Part shown: positions 33,413 to 42,841 of the stretch, piece after piece
How the letters are laid out: each line of letters begins with the position of its first letter
Numbering within the stretch: position 1 is the stretch's first letter
DNA from: Clostridia bacterium
GTDB taxonomy: Bacteria > Bacillota_A > Clostridia > Christensenellales > Aristaeellaceae
Direction: 5' to 3'
Assembly: GCA_017517815.1 (NCBI GenBank)
Contig: JAFWYA010000006.1
Span: forward strand, 7,611-71,610
DNA length: 64,000 nucleotides
Made by a program: the position numbers and the translations under genes
The notes under the pieces: generated by a model
The model's input: the letters and a program-made list of their open reading frames with translations, nothing else
Database searches by the model: none
Told to the model about the DNA's origin: nothing

Positions 33413-33441
33413 ATTATAACATGAATTGTTGTTTCTGGCAA
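33413..33441 (-). promoter_or_regulatory. Promoter of the sugar kinase/nucleotidyltransferase unit
   Basis: Minus strand TTGCCA (33436-33441), 17-nt spacer, perfect TATAAT (33413-33418). The leader contains a CGGTGT/ACACCG hairpin (33389-33405). Confidence 0.75.
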
Positions 33442-33459
33442 TCCCGGCGGGTTTGGGGG

Positions 33460-34023
33460 TCACTCTTCGCCGCCGTAGATGCGGGGAGCCAGCACGCCGA
33501 TATCGGGCAGGTTGCGGTAGGTTTCGTTGTAATCCAGGCCATAGCCAACCACAAAAGCATCGGGAATATCAAAGCAGGAATAGTCCACTTCCAGTTCGAC
33601 CCTGCGGCGGGCAGGCTTGTCAAGCAGGGTGGCGATGCGCAGGCTTGCAGCGCCGCGGTTGAGCAGCGTGCGTTTGAGGAAGCTGAGGGTCATGCCGCTG
33701 TCGACGATATCTTCCACAATGATCACATCGCGGCCCAGAATGCTGCGATCCAGATCCTTGACCATCTTGACTTCACCGCTGGACTTGGTGGAAGCACCGT
33801 AGCTGGACACCACCATGAAGTCGATTTCCAAAGGCAGGTCGATCTCGCGGATCAAGTCGCAGAAAAACACGCTGGCGCCCTTGAGGATGCACACCATCAG
33901 CGGCTTTTTGCCCTGATAGTCGCGAGTGATGGTTTCACCCAGCTTTTTAACAGCCTCAGCCAGCTGTTCCTTGGTATAGAGAATGCTTTCCAGATCCTGA
34001 TACATAGCGCGGTTTGCTTCCAT
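33460..34023 (-). CDS. hpt: Hypoxanthine phosphoribosyltransferase
   Basis: Purine salvage enzyme making IMP or GMP from hypoxanthine or guanine and PRPP. The 187-residue protein has the PRPP-binding motif VIIVEDIVDSGMTL (about residues 107-120). Also present are the flexible-loop block MVVSSYGASTKSSGEV, the pyrophosphate block VCILKGASVFF, and the C-terminal VVGYGLDYNETYRNLPDIG. It follows tilS by 13 nt on the same strand, the common Firmicutes tilS-hpt order. The start is 9 nt after AAGGAG. Confidence 0.96.
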   Translation of the reverse strand: MEANRAMYQDLESILYTKEQLAEAVKKLGETITRDYQGKKPLMVCILKGASVFFCDLIREIDLPLEIDFMVVSSYGASTKSSGEVKMVKDLDRSILGRDVIIVEDIVDSGMTLSFLKRTLLNRGAASLRIATLLDKPARRRVELEVDYSCFDIPDAFVVGYGLDYNETYRNLPDIGVLAPRIYGGEE

Positions 34024-34036
34024 AATTCTCCACTCC

Positions 34037-35443
34037 TTATGATCGATGGGGCCAGAACGTCATTGCGCCGTCAAGGCGCACACAACCGTCGGGCGCATGG
34101 GTGATGCGCAGCGCCTCGGCAGTACAAATCTGAGGGATCCACAGCACGTCGCTGCCGCAGGCCAGCACTGTCAGGGCCGGGCGCAGGGCAGGGTCGATAT
34201 GACGGTCGGTGAGGAAGCGCCTGAGCGGCTTGCTTCCGGGCGCGCCCAGCGGCTGAATACGGTCGCCGGGGCGCGGCGCGCGCAGCACGGGGCGGCGCGC
34301 AAGGATATCGGGCGTGAGCACGGCTGTATCGTTTGCGTTTGGAGCAGCGCCGTCTGAAGGACGCTGCGTAACTGTTGCATGCATCAGGCGATAAACCTGT
34401 TCGCCCGGCTTCAGCAGCACTTCGCAGGGCTGTGCGTCTGCCAGCGGTTCACCGGACTGGCGCAGCAGATGCAAATGATGCTGCCCGGCTGCGGCCATCA
34501 GACCGCAGGGCAGATTGATGCTGCCGGACGACTGATGCATCAGCCTGTAAAGCTGCTCGGTATCCTGATGAGAAAGGGTGCGTTCCTCCGGGCTGAAGCC
34601 GCCTGCGGCCAGCCCTTCGCGCCACCAGCGGCGCAGCGCGCGTACACTCAGCGCACGCGGGGCCTGCATCAGCTTTTGCCGGTCCAACAGAAACAGCGGC
34701 GGCATGGTATAGGCGGCCTCCCGATAAAGCTCATCGGCCTGCTGCCGAAGATACGCCTCGTCCGCCTGAAGCGCCTGCGCCGTTTGGGCGATATGCGCCC
34801 CGCACTGCGAAAACAGCTGCTCCAGTTCGGGCAGGATCTGCAGCCGAAGGGCGTTTCGAGGGGTGACGGCCTGCTGATTGCTCTGATCCTCGCGCCAGTC
34901 AAGCCCCTCCGCGCGCATGGCGTCGGCAATTGTTTTACGGGGCAGTGCGAGGAAGGGGCGCAGCAGCACGCCGCAGCCGAAGGCAACCACAGGCTGCATG
35001 CCGCAAAGGCCCTCCATGCCTGCGCCGCGCAGCAGGTGTAAAAGCACCGTTTCGGTCTGATCGTCGCGGTGATGGGCTGTCAGCAGCGCATCCATATGGT
35101 GCGTCTGCATCTGGCGGACAAAGATCGCACGGCGGCAGTCCCGCGCGCGCGTTTCCATGCCGGGGTCGTCCATCGTGCCGGACAGTTCCGCCTTTTCCAC
35201 CAGCAGGGGCACGCCCAGCTGCTGACACATGCGGCGCACAAAGCGCTCGTCTTCCAGCGAATCCTGGCCGCGCAGACCGTGCTGCACATGGCTGGCCATC
35301 AGTTCAAGGGGCCGCTCATTGCGCAGACGGTACAGCGCATGCAAAAGCGCCATGCTGTCGCAGCCGCCGCTGACGGCACACAAAACCCGGGCTGCGCCGG
35401 AGGTTTCCAGCGCGCCGCGAACGGCGTCCATCAGCGTTTTCAT
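34037..35443 (-). CDS. tilS: tRNA(Ile)-lysidine synthase
   Basis: Converts C34 of the CAU tRNA-Ile to lysidine so that it reads AUA. The 468-residue protein has the PP-loop CAVSGGCDSMALLHAL (about residues 21-36) and the conserved HHRDDQTETVLLHLLRGAG. The TilS C-terminal substrate domain carries LRAPRPGDRIQPLGAPG and KPLRRFLTD. The start overlaps the end of the DUF4364 gene by 4 nt (ATGA), so translation is coupled, and hpt follows 13 nt later. Confidence 0.95.
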   Translation of the reverse strand: MKTLMDAVRGALETSGAARVLCAVSGGCDSMALLHALYRLRNERPLELMASHVQHGLRGQDSLEDERFVRRMCQQLGVPLLVEKAELSGTMDDPGMETRARDCRRAIFVRQMQTHHMDALLTAHHRDDQTETVLLHLLRGAGMEGLCGMQPVVAFGCGVLLRPFLALPRKTIADAMRAEGLDWREDQSNQQAVTPRNALRLQILPELEQLFSQCGAHIAQTAQALQADEAYLRQQADELYREAAYTMPPLFLLDRQKLMQAPRALSVRALRRWWREGLAAGGFSPEERTLSHQDTEQLYRLMHQSSGSINLPCGLMAAAGQHHLHLLRQSGEPLADAQPCEVLLKPGEQVYRLMHATVTQRPSDGAAPNANDTAVLTPDILARRPVLRAPRPGDRIQPLGAPGSKPLRRFLTDRHIDPALRPALTVLACGSDVLWIPQICTAEALRITHAPDGCVRLDGAMTFWPHRS

Positions 35444-36228
35444 GCTTTATTCTCCAAAATGCCGGTGATGCGCTGCGCAAGCTTTGCGCCCATCTGGTCC
35501 GCCGCCAGCGCCCAGCCCCATGCAAGGGCCGCATCCGGCAAAAGAAGCAGCAGATTATAGGCGGTGGTTTCGTCCTCCACGCGCACCACAGCGGCATGCT
35601 CGCGGCCACCAAAGGCGCACAGTGCAGGACTGCCGGGGCGCACGTTCAGCATGGACTGCTGCTGTGTTTCCGGCGCGGGGCTGTCCTCCTGACAGGACAA
35701 AAACGGGATGGTGTACAAAAGCGTGAGCAGCCTTGGCACGCGCTCACGGAAATGCTGCACGGCATTTTCCACCAGTGCACAGTCGGCGGAATCCATCCGC
35801 AGCACCAGCGTGGGCACGTCATCCTCGCGCACGGCGCAGGCAGCGCAGCAGCGGCCTTCCGGCGCAAGCTCGTACCCCGCCTGCACCTGACGGCGCGCCG
35901 TCAGCTGAGCGGCATATTCCGGCGCAGCCTGATGGATGCGCTCGCGGTCGGTATGCACAAGGCGGTTTGAAAACAGCTTGAGCAGCTGCTGGCCTTCCAC
36001 AGTGAGGTACAGCATGCCCTCCAGCGCGTGATCAGCCTTGGCGATGGAGCCGCCCTTTTGCAGTTCATCCACAAACATGCAAAACGGCACATACTCCATC
36101 AGTTCCAGCCGGGCCACAAAGGGCCACAGCTGTTCCTGCGTGGCCATGCCCAGTGCCTCCAGGCAGCACAGCACGCGCAGCTTGTTTTCTGTATCCGATA
36201 CTTTCCGTTTGGGTGATGAAAGCGGCAT
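35440..36228 (-). CDS. DUF4364-type winged-helix protein
   Basis: A 262-residue protein. The first 120 residues fit the DUF4364 family of small predicted winged-helix proteins of Clostridia (KLRVLCCLEALGMATQEQLW, then LELMEYVPFCMFVDELQKGG, then LTVEGQQLLKLFSNRL followed by the ERIHQAAPEYAAQL helix). The remainder (about 130-262) contains CCAACAVREDDVPTLVLRMD and a C-terminal helix. The start MPLSSPKRK follows GGAGG; a longer in-frame ATG exists but lacks one. It heads the tilS-hpt operon. A regulatory role is suggested by the fold only. Confidence 0.78.
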   Translation of the reverse strand: MPLSSPKRKVSDTENKLRVLCCLEALGMATQEQLWPFVARLELMEYVPFCMFVDELQKGGSIAKADHALEGMLYLTVEGQQLLKLFSNRLVHTDRERIHQAAPEYAAQLTARRQVQAGYELAPEGRCCAACAVREDDVPTLVLRMDSADCALVENAVQHFRERVPRLLTLLYTIPFLSCQEDSPAPETQQQSMLNVRPGSPALCAFGGREHAAVVRVEDETTAYNLLLLLPDAALAWGWALAADQMGAKLAQRITGILENKA

Positions 36229-36342
36229 TGTGCCCTCCATTCTCATACGCAACGAAAGAAGGGCAAAGCGGCTGCTTTGCCCATATCGATGCCACAAGGG
36301 CATGGCTTGTTATGCATTGGCCCGCGCAATGGCAGGCGCTCA

Positions 36343-36570
36343 TCAGGCCATGAAGGGCTTGATGTCTTCCAGCAGGTCATCACAGGCATCCGCATAGACT
36401 TCCATGGTGATCGGCTTGCTCAGATCCAGGCTGAAGATACCCAGAATGGACTTGGCGTCCACCACATGACGGCCAGCACGCAGATCCACGTCGTAGGGAT
36501 AGCGGTTGACGACGTTAACGAAGGACTTGACGTTTTCCGCCAGGCTCAGCTTGATGTTGACAGACTTCAT
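36343..36570 (-). CDS. HPr-like protein lacking the active-site histidine
   Basis: A 75-residue protein with the HPr fold pattern: KLSLAENVKSFVNVVNRYPYDVDL, then VDAKSILGIFSLDL, then PITMEVYADACDDLLEDIKPFM. In HPr the first helix starts with the phosphorylatable His15 (GLHARPA); here that stretch reads LSLAENVKSF with no His. The Ser46 region is kept (AKSILGIF). It therefore cannot pass phosphate from enzyme I to sugar permeases but could be a Ser-phosphorylated regulator, as B. subtilis Crh is. AGGAGG precedes the start. It forms its own unit with a good promoter. Confidence 0.85.
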   Translation of the reverse strand: MKSVNIKLSLAENVKSFVNVVNRYPYDVDLRAGRHVVDAKSILGIFSLDLSKPITMEVYADACDDLLEDIKPFMA

Positions 36571-36603
36571 GGTGTTTGCCTCCTTTGCTTGCGTTCACGG
36601 CGT

Positions 36604-36632
36604 ATTATACACCATGAGCCCCCAAATTGCAA
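36604..36632 (-). promoter_or_regulatory. Promoter of the HPr-like gene
   Basis: Minus strand TTGCAA (36627-36632), 17-nt spacer, perfect TATAAT (36604-36609), about 34 nt upstream of the start. Confidence 0.75.
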
Positions 36633-36639
36633 CAATGCA

Positions 36640-37716
36640 TCAGGTAAGGATCTTGCGGAAATCCTCGCCTTCCTGCTTTGCGAATACGTGGAAATTGCGC
36701 ACCTTCAGGCTGACCTGTTTGCCGGCGCTGACGCCCCTGCTTTCAAACGGGTCGGCGATCACGCGCACCTCGGCGCCGCAGCCAAGGTCGATGCGGCAGT
36801 CGTCCACGTCGCCCAGGTAGAAGTGGGTCTTGACCACGCCGTTGAGCTCGCCCTCGCCTTCAGCGGCGTAGGTGATCTGCTCAGGACGGATGCCCACGAT
36901 GACTTCGCCCTTGAGCTCGCCGTCGTAAGGCAGCTTCTGACCGCAGCCATTCAGCTCGATCATGCCGTCTTTGGCAATGCCTTCCACAAACTCGATCTTG
37001 CCCACGAAGTCGGCAACGAAGGGGTTGGCCGGCTGGGTGTAGATCTCGCGCGGAGAGCCGATCTGCTGGATGACGCCGCGGTTGATGACCACGATGCGGT
37101 CGCTCATGGCCATGGCCTCGGTCTGGTCATGAGTGACGTACATAACGGTGATGCCGTATTCCTTCTGGATCTCCTTGATCTCAAAGCGCATGCTTTCGCG
37201 CAGCTTGGCGTCCAGGTTGGAAAGCGGCTCGTCCAACAGCAGCAGGGCGGGCTCGGCAACCAGGGTGCGGGCAAGGGCCACACGCTGCTGCTGGCCGCCG
37301 CTGAGCTGGCTGGGGATGCGGTCGGCATACTGGCTGAGATGCACAGCTGCCAGCACGCGGTCGACCTTCTGCTTGATGGCGGCCTTATCCGCCTTTTTGA
37401 TGGTGAGCGGGTAGGCCACGTTTTCATACACAGTCATGTGCGGCCACACGGCGTAGGACTGGAACACCATGCCGATGTCGCGCTTTTCCGGCGGCAGGAA
37501 CACCTTTTCGCTGGAAACGACCCTGTCGTCAAAACGCACGGTGCCGGCGGTGGGCTTTTCAAAGCCAGCCACAATGCGCAGCATGGTGGTCTTGCCGCAG
37601 CCGGAGGGGCCCAGCAGGGTGATGAATTCGCCGTTTTCAAACACCGCGTCAAACTTTTCCAGAACGACGGTGGAGCCAAAAGCTTTGGTTACGTTTTCAA
37701 TGGTTACGCTGGACAT
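36640..37716 (-). CDS. ABC transporter ATPase (FbpC/PotA type)
   Basis: A 358-residue ATPase subunit. Walker A is GPSGCGKTT (about residues 36-44), the Q-loop lies in [23 protein letters not shown], the signature is [15 protein letters not shown], Walker B is [17 protein letters not shown], and the H-loop is [21 protein letters not shown] regulatory domain is at the C-terminus (about 280-345, with [10 protein letters not shown]). This is the third gene of a binding protein-permease-ATPase operon, 34 nt after the permease. The set resembles Fe3+ or 2-aminoethylphosphonate importers; the substrate cannot be fixed from sequence. Confidence 0.92.
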   Translation of the reverse strand: MSSVTIENVTKAFGSTVVLEKFDAVFENGEFITLLGPSGCGKTTMLRIVAGFEKPTAGTVRFDDRVVSSEKVFLPPEKRDIGMVFQSYAVWPHMTVYENVAYPLTIKKADKAAIKQKVDRVLAAVHLSQYADRIPSQLSGGQQQRVALARTLVAEPALLLLDEPLSNLDAKLRESMRFEIKEIQKEYGITVMYVTHDQTEAMAMSDRIVVINRGVIQQIGSPREIYTQPANPFVADFVGKIEFVEGIAKDGMIELNGCGQKLPYDGELKGEVIVGIRPEQITYAAEGEGELNGVVKTHFYLGDVDDCRIDLGCGAEVRVIADPFESRGVSAGKQVSLKVRNFHVFAKQEGEDFRKILT

Positions 37717-37750
37717 ATATCATTTCTCCCCTATCTGAAAATGCTCTGCG

Positions 37751-40246
37751 TCAAATGGAGAACTCGCCCTTGGTGAGCTTGTTGAGCAGGAAGTTGATAG
37801 CCACAACGATGATCAGAATGCCAAACGCCATGGCGCTTGCCTGCTGCTGGCTGGTGAAGGTCCAGTATTCATAGAGCTGGAAGCCGATGGTCTTGGTATT
37901 GTTGGAATACAGAAGCGCCGTCATCGACAGCTCGTAGAAGCTGGGAATGAAGATGAGGAACCAGCCTGCCGCAATGGACGGGAAGATGAGCGGGCCGGTG
38001 ATCTTGAACATGGTCTTGGTCCAGCTGGCGCCGCTGATCTGCGAGCATTCCTCCAGCGACACATGGATCTGGCTCATGGCGGATACCACGGTGCGCATGC
38101 CCATCATCAGGTACTTGATGAGGTAGGCGATGATCATGATGTAGGCGGTGTTGTAAATGTTGACGCCAAAGTCGCCCTTCATGGTCATGATCAGGCCCAG
38201 CGCGATGACCACGGACGGCGTGCCCGAGCCCAGCGTGATGAGGAAGTCCGGGATCTTGCGGCCGCGGATGCGGGTGCGCTGCAGAAGGTAGCTCATCGTG
38301 CAGGCGATCACAATGCCCACGGTGGCCGTCACAGCGCCGAAGATCAGGCTGTTTTTGAGGCACTCCAGCGTTTCGGAGCGGGTGAAGATGGTCTGCCAGT
38401 GGCCCAGCGTGATGTTGGTGGGATCCAGCAGCGACCGGCCAAGGTCCACCTTGAAGGAGGTGGTGAGGATGGTGGCAAAGGGAATGAGGATCACGATGAT
38501 GGCAAACAGACCCACCAGCGCCGTCAGCAGCACGCGCCACTTGCCAAGGTCCACGATGTTGGGGCGGGTAGACTTGCCGGACACGGTGATGTACTGCTTC
38601 TTGGCGATGACGAAGTCGGAAATGTAGAGCACCACGATGGCAATGAGCATCAGGAACACCGACAGGCCCGTCGCGTCGCTCAGGCCCTGCGCACCGATGC
38701 CGTTGTACTCAATGATACGCGTAGTGACCGTATGCACCTTGCCCGGCGCGCCGATGATGGACGGAATGCCGTAGCAGCTGGCAGCGCACACAAACACCAG
38801 CAGCGCGCCGGCGATGAGGCTGGGGGTCATCATGGGCAGGGTGATCTTGAACACCGTCGTGATGGGCGATGCGCCGCTGACGCGGCTGGCCTCCTCCAGA
38901 GAGGGGTCCATCTTTTCCATCGCGCGGGAGATGGTGATGAAGGCGTAGGGATAATAGAAGGTGGTCAGCACCCAGATCATGCCGCCCAGAGAGTAAATGT
39001 TGAGCGGGCCGGGGGCGTCGCTTAAGCCAAACAGGGTGCGCAGGATGACGTTGATGGTGCCCACATTGGGGTTGAGCAGGCGCAGCCACGCCATGGCGCC
39101 CAGATACGGCGGCACCATGTAGGTAAGCACGAAGAGGCTGCGGAAAAACTTTTTGCCATACAGATTGGTGCGGCCCACCAGCCATGCCAGCGGGAAGGCA
39201 AGCAGCGTGCCCAGCACCATGGTGGCAGCGGCGGCGATGAGCGTGTTGGAAAGCGCGCCAAGGTTCATGGGATAGGTGTACAGGCGCTTGAACACCTCAA
39301 AGGTGAACGAGCCTTCCGGGAAGAACGCGCGGATGACCAGATACACCAGCGGCATCACCTGGAACATGACCAAAAAGTCCACGATGGCCAGAATGACGAT
39401 CCACTTGATGTTCATGTGCCAACTGTTGTCGGCCTTCAGCAGGAAGAACAGCAGAATGATGTCAAACAACAGCACCACGCCCGCAAGGATCACCGTTTTG
39501 CTGCGCGACAGCACCAGCTGCGACACCCACGACACGCTGCCGTCAGCCGTCATGCCATAGGCGGCGATGCGTGCATCGGCGCTGCGGGCAGCCTTTTTGA
39601 TGCCGTTGACGTTATCAGTGGACAGCGGTTCGCTGTCGGCATTCACGCTGGTCAAAAACAGCTGCATCAGTTTGCCCGCGCGGTCGAGGCCTTCCTCGCC
39701 CTCCACGGCAGCAGCAGCCAGTTCAGGCAGAACAGCGGTTTCATCCACCACGCCCGCAAGCACCTGCGCGCGGAAATCGGCGCGCTCGGCGTCGGTCATG
39801 GCGGCCATGGCCTTCTTTTCCTTGCTGGAAACCTTGGGGCCGGCTACGGAATAGGTAAGCGAAAGCAGCTCCATCTGCTCCCTCGCGGGGTCGGATGCAG
39901 CCGACAGATATGTATCAACAGCGGCGGCGCGGTCTTCCTTGGCTGCGGACGTCCACGCGTCCTGCAGCAGCTCGCGGCTGCGCTGTTCAATGGCGGTCTT
40001 CATGCCGGCGTCCATGCCGTTCATCACAGGCAGGATGCCATTTTCATACAGGCTGTCCACCTCGCCCGAAAGCTTGTGGATATACCCGTACGCAGCTTCC
40101 TGATCGAAGCCGGATTCATTATACTGGTCAATGCCCCACAGACCGGCTGCGATGAGCGCGACGCTCAGCAGCAAAAACAGCACAAGCCCAAGCTTGCAGC
40201 GGATCTCGGCGGCGTTTCTGGTTTTGGTTTCAGCTTGTACCTGCAT
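37751..40246 (-). CDS. ABC transporter permease, fused double-domain (FbpB type) with extra ectodomain
   Basis: An 831-residue protein with two permease halves in one chain, as in FbpB-like importers (usual size 500-560). EAA-type loops are visible in both halves: EEASRVSGASPITTVFKITLP around residue 455 and EECSQISGASWTKTMFKITGP around 735. The extra length is N-terminal. TM1 (about 18-38) is followed by about 205 residues outside the membrane, helical and rich in Ala and Glu, before TM2 (about 248-270). Such a large ectodomain is not standard and could contact the binding protein. It is the middle gene of a three-gene operon. Confidence 0.88.
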   Translation of the reverse strand: MQVQAETKTRNAAEIRCKLGLVLFLLLSVALIAAGLWGIDQYNESGFDQEAAYGYIHKLSGEVDSLYENGILPVMNGMDAGMKTAIEQRSRELLQDAWTSAAKEDRAAAVDTYLSAASDPAREQMELLSLTYSVAGPKVSSKEKKAMAAMTDAERADFRAQVLAGVVDETAVLPELAAAAVEGEEGLDRAGKLMQLFLTSVNADSEPLSTDNVNGIKKAARSADARIAAYGMTADGSVSWVSQLVLSRSKTVILAGVVLLFDIILLFFLLKADNSWHMNIKWIVILAIVDFLVMFQVMPLVYLVIRAFFPEGSFTFEVFKRLYTYPMNLGALSNTLIAAAATMVLGTLLAFPLAWLVGRTNLYGKKFFRSLFVLTYMVPPYLGAMAWLRLLNPNVGTINVILRTLFGLSDAPGPLNIYSLGGMIWVLTTFYYPYAFITISRAMEKMDPSLEEASRVSGASPITTVFKITLPMMTPSLIAGALLVFVCAASCYGIPSIIGAPGKVHTVTTRIIEYNGIGAQGLSDATGLSVFLMLIAIVVLYISDFVIAKKQYITVSGKSTRPNIVDLGKWRVLLTALVGLFAIIVILIPFATILTTSFKVDLGRSLLDPTNITLGHWQTIFTRSETLECLKNSLIFGAVTATVGIVIACTMSYLLQRTRIRGRKIPDFLITLGSGTPSVVIALGLIMTMKGDFGVNIYNTAYIMIIAYLIKYLMMGMRTVVSAMSQIHVSLEECSQISGASWTKTMFKITGPLIFPSIAAGWFLIFIPSFYELSMTALLYSNNTKTIGFQLYEYWTFTSQQQASAMAFGILIIVVAINFLLNKLTKGEFSI

Positions 40247-40308
40247 CCAAGTACACTCCTCTTAACAGCGGAAAGATGAAAGCCGGATTTTCCGGCGGAT
40301 AGTGATAA

Positions 40309-40337
40309 GGGGAAGCCGCCGTAAGGGCGGCCTCCCC
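40309..40337 (-). promoter_or_regulatory. Hairpin between binding-protein and permease genes
   Basis: GGGGAAGCCGCC pairs with GGCGGCCTCCCC around a GTAAG loop (one G-U pair), 25 nt after the binding-protein stop. There is no T-tract. Such hairpins usually stabilise the upstream mRNA so that the binding protein is made in excess. Confidence 0.5.
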
Positions 40338-40362
40338 CATAAGGAAAGTCGGTTTGTGAGAA

Positions 40363-41388
40363 TTACTCGACGGTCACGCGCTCCTGGAACTCAGTGCGGA
40401 TTTCTTCGCGCTGGGTGTAGCAGCGAACCCAGTCAACGCCCATATCCTTCTCGATGAGGCTGTCGGTGTCAACGGAGTCATAGGGCACTTCCTTCATGCC
40501 GGCGAAAACGCTGTGCATGTAGCCTTCGAGGATCAGCTTCTGGCCAGCCTCGCTCAGCAGCCAGTTGGCAACGGCTTCGCAGCCTTCGATGTTCATGTTG
40601 GCGCTCTTCTCTTCAGCCACGATCATCGCGGTGGAGGGGATGAGGATGACGCCGTCTTCGGGGTAGATGCAGGCCAGCTCGGAGCCCTTTTCCTTGCGCT
40701 CCTTCAGCACGGACTCTTCCAGAATCATAACGGCCTTGCACTCGCCGGTTTCCAGCTTGCCCAGGGCAACGGAGCCGGACTCGATCATCACGTCGTTGGC
40801 GCCCAGAGCGTCGAAGTACTCATAGCCGTACTTGTCGGTCAGCGCGGCCACGGCAGCCATGGTGGTGCCGGAGGTCAGCGGGTTGCCCATGGAGATCAGG
40901 CCCTTCAGAGAAGGATCCTCAGCGAACTCCTTGAAGGTCTTGGGCAGCTGCTCGGGGGTATAGAGCTTGGGGTTGTAGGCCAGCACCATGTTGCAGACGC
41001 GAACGGGGTACCAGTAGCCCTCTTCGTCATAGGGGAAGCGCAGGATGCTTTCAGCATCTTCCACTTCATACTGATGCAGCCAGCCGCCTTCCTTCAGTTC
41101 CAGAGAATAGGCAGGCTCGGCAACGAGCATCATGTCGCAGCCCAGGGTGCCGGTTTCCATTTCGCCGGTCAGCTTGGTCTGCAGGGAGCCGGTGCCGCCG
41201 TAGAACATTTCCACTTCCAGGTTGGGGAACTCGGCCTTGAGTTCTTCCAGCATCATATCGATGACGAACTGGTAGATGGAGGTGTAGATGACCACCTTGC
41301 CCTCAACGTCTTCGTTCACGGCGAAAGCACCGGAAACGACGCTCAGGGACATCACGAGGCACAGGACGAGAGCGAGAAGTTTCTTCAT
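40363..41388 (-). CDS. ABC transporter substrate-binding protein (FbpA/AfuA type)
   Basis: A 341-residue secreted binding protein. The signal peptide is about residues 1-22 (LLALVLCLVMSLSVVSGAFA). There is no lipobox cysteine, so it may be released or membrane-retained. The type 2 periplasmic-binding fold opens with GKVVIYTSIYQFVIDMMLEEL, typical of iron/thiamine/phosphonate binders, and continues with VRVCNMVLAYNPKLYTPEQLP and LTSGTTMAAVAALTDKYGYEYF. It is the first gene of the operon, with a strong promoter upstream. AAGGGGG precedes the start. The ligand is uncertain: ferric iron, 2-aminoethylphosphonate or a polyol phosphate are all possible. Confidence 0.9.
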   Translation of the reverse strand: MKKLLALVLCLVMSLSVVSGAFAVNEDVEGKVVIYTSIYQFVIDMMLEELKAEFPNLEVEMFYGGTGSLQTKLTGEMETGTLGCDMMLVAEPAYSLELKEGGWLHQYEVEDAESILRFPYDEEGYWYPVRVCNMVLAYNPKLYTPEQLPKTFKEFAEDPSLKGLISMGNPLTSGTTMAAVAALTDKYGYEYFDALGANDVMIESGSVALGKLETGECKAVMILEESVLKERKEKGSELACIYPEDGVILIPSTAMIVAEEKSANMNIEGCEAVANWLLSEAGQKLILEGYMHSVFAGMKEVPYDSVDTDSLIEKDMGVDWVRCYTQREEIRTEFQERVTVE

Positions 41389-41486
41389 GATACAGTTTCC
41401 CCCTTGTTTTATCTCATCGCCGGACTCACAGCCGACGGATGGTACTGTGTGGTTTTGTGGGAACGGTCACTTTGTTTCCAATTGTA

Positions 41487-41515
41487 ATTATATCGAAAAA
41501 ACCATTCTGTGTAAA
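41487..41515 (-). promoter_or_regulatory. Promoter of the FbpABC-type operon
   Basis: Minus strand TTTACA (41510-41515), 17-nt spacer, perfect TATAAT (41487-41492), about 100 nt before the start codon. Confidence 0.75.
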
Positions 41516-41543
41516 GGGTATTTTTGCAATGCCCGCGCTTTGA

Positions 41544-41573
41544 TTGACATGCGCTTTTTTCCGGTGATATAAT
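41544..41573 (+). promoter_or_regulatory. Promoter of the PP-loop amidotransferase-like gene
   Basis: Perfect TTGACA (41544-41549), 18-nt spacer, perfect TATAAT (41568-41573), back to back with the ABC operon promoter. Confidence 0.82.
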
Positions 41574-41626
41574 GCAGCGTACGTTTTTTTGACTTATCGC
41601 ACCCATTTTTCAGGGGAGGCTTTTGC

Positions 41627-42763
41627 ATGGCTCAACAGGTATGTACCCGCTGCATCATGGACACCACCGACTCCATCACCTTTGACGCAAACGGCGTATG
41701 CTCCGTCTGCGCACACGACGACGAGGTGCGCGCCCTGCGCGGCTACCGCCCCGGCGTGAGTGAAAAAGAACTGGAAAAGACCATCGCAGCCATCCGCGAA
41801 AACAGCCGCGGCCGCGATTACGACTGCATCATCGGCGTGTCCGGCGGTGTGGACAGCGCCTACATGCTCTACAAGGCCATCGAAATGGGCCTGCGCGTGC
41901 TGGCTGTGCATGTCGACAGCGGCTGGAACCTTCCGATGGCCGAAGAAAACATCCGCAAAATGTGCTCGGCGCTGAATGTAAAGCTGCACACCTATGTGAT
42001 GGACTGGCCCACCATGAAGGAGCTGCAGCGCGCCTACATGCTTTCGGGTGTGGCCAACATCGACGTGCCGCAGGATCACCTCTACTGCGCCGCCATCTAC
42101 GAAATGGCCCGCAAGTACAATGTGAAGTATATCCTCAACGGCAGCAACATCGCCACCGAGGGCGCCTCCGCCCCCTTCAGCGCGCAGCACACCTACCGCG
42201 ACGCCTGGCACATGAAGAGCATTTACAAAAAGCACGGCCGCGGCGTCAGCCTCAAAAAGTACCCATTCCTGTCCATCCGCGACGCATGGCTGGGCCTGCC
42301 GGGCGTGACGAAGATCAACCTGCTGGATTTTATGCCCTATTCCAAGACCGAGGCCATCCGCGTGCTCAGCGAAAAATTCGGCTGGCAGTACTACGGCGGC
42401 AAGCACTTTGAGTGCCGCTTCACCCGCTACTTCCAGAGCGTTTATCTGGTCAAAAAGTTCGGCTATGACAAGCGCCGTTCCCACCTGAGCTGCCTGATCC
42501 GCAATGGCGAAATGACCCGCGAGGAAGCCCTTGCCGAGATCGCCCTGCCGCCCTATCCCGTCGAGCAGCAGCAGGAGGACGAGGCCTATATCCTCGAGCG
42601 TCTGGAAATCGCCCCCGAGGAGTGGCGGCGCATACTGACCGCCCCGCCCACGCCCAACAGCGCCTACTTCTCCCAGCAGAAGCTGATCGATCTGGCGATG
42701 ACGGTGCTGGGCAAGGCCGGCATGGACAAAATGAAAAAGAAGATCTACAGTGTGAAGAGCTGA
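41627..42763 (+). CDS. N-acetyl sugar amidotransferase-like PP-loop enzyme
   Basis: A 378-residue protein of the WbpG/PseA-like family, which uses ammonia and ATP to put an amidine on an N-acetyl sugar of O-antigen or flagellin glycans. The N-terminus has a zinc-finger-like CTRCIMDTTD and CSVCAHDD. The PP-loop is IIGVSGGVDSAYML (about residues 67-80), followed by VLAVHVDSGWN and LNGSNIATEG. Usually such enzymes sit in glycan clusters with a HisH/HisF-like glutaminase; here the gene stands alone, so its partner is unknown. AGGGGAGG precedes the start. Confidence 0.85.
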   Translation: MAQQVCTRCIMDTTDSITFDANGVCSVCAHDDEVRALRGYRPGVSEKELEKTIAAIRENSRGRDYDCIIGVSGGVDSAYMLYKAIEMGLRVLAVHVDSGWNLPMAEENIRKMCSALNVKLHTYVMDWPTMKELQRAYMLSGVANIDVPQDHLYCAAIYEMARKYNVKYILNGSNIATEGASAPFSAQHTYRDAWHMKSIYKKHGRGVSLKKYPFLSIRDAWLGLPGVTKINLLDFMPYSKTEAIRVLSEKFGWQYYGGKHFECRFTRYFQSVYLVKKFGYDKRRSHLSCLIRNGEMTREEALAEIALPPYPVEQQQEDEAYILERLEIAPEEWRRILTAPPTPNSAYFSQQKLIDLAMTVLGKAGMDKMKKKIYSVKS

Positions 42764-42841
42764 GTGCATTGACGGCACAGTCCACAGGATGGCTGTGCCG
42801 CTTTCTGTATCACCGGCATCCATCAAATCAAAGAGGCGTCT

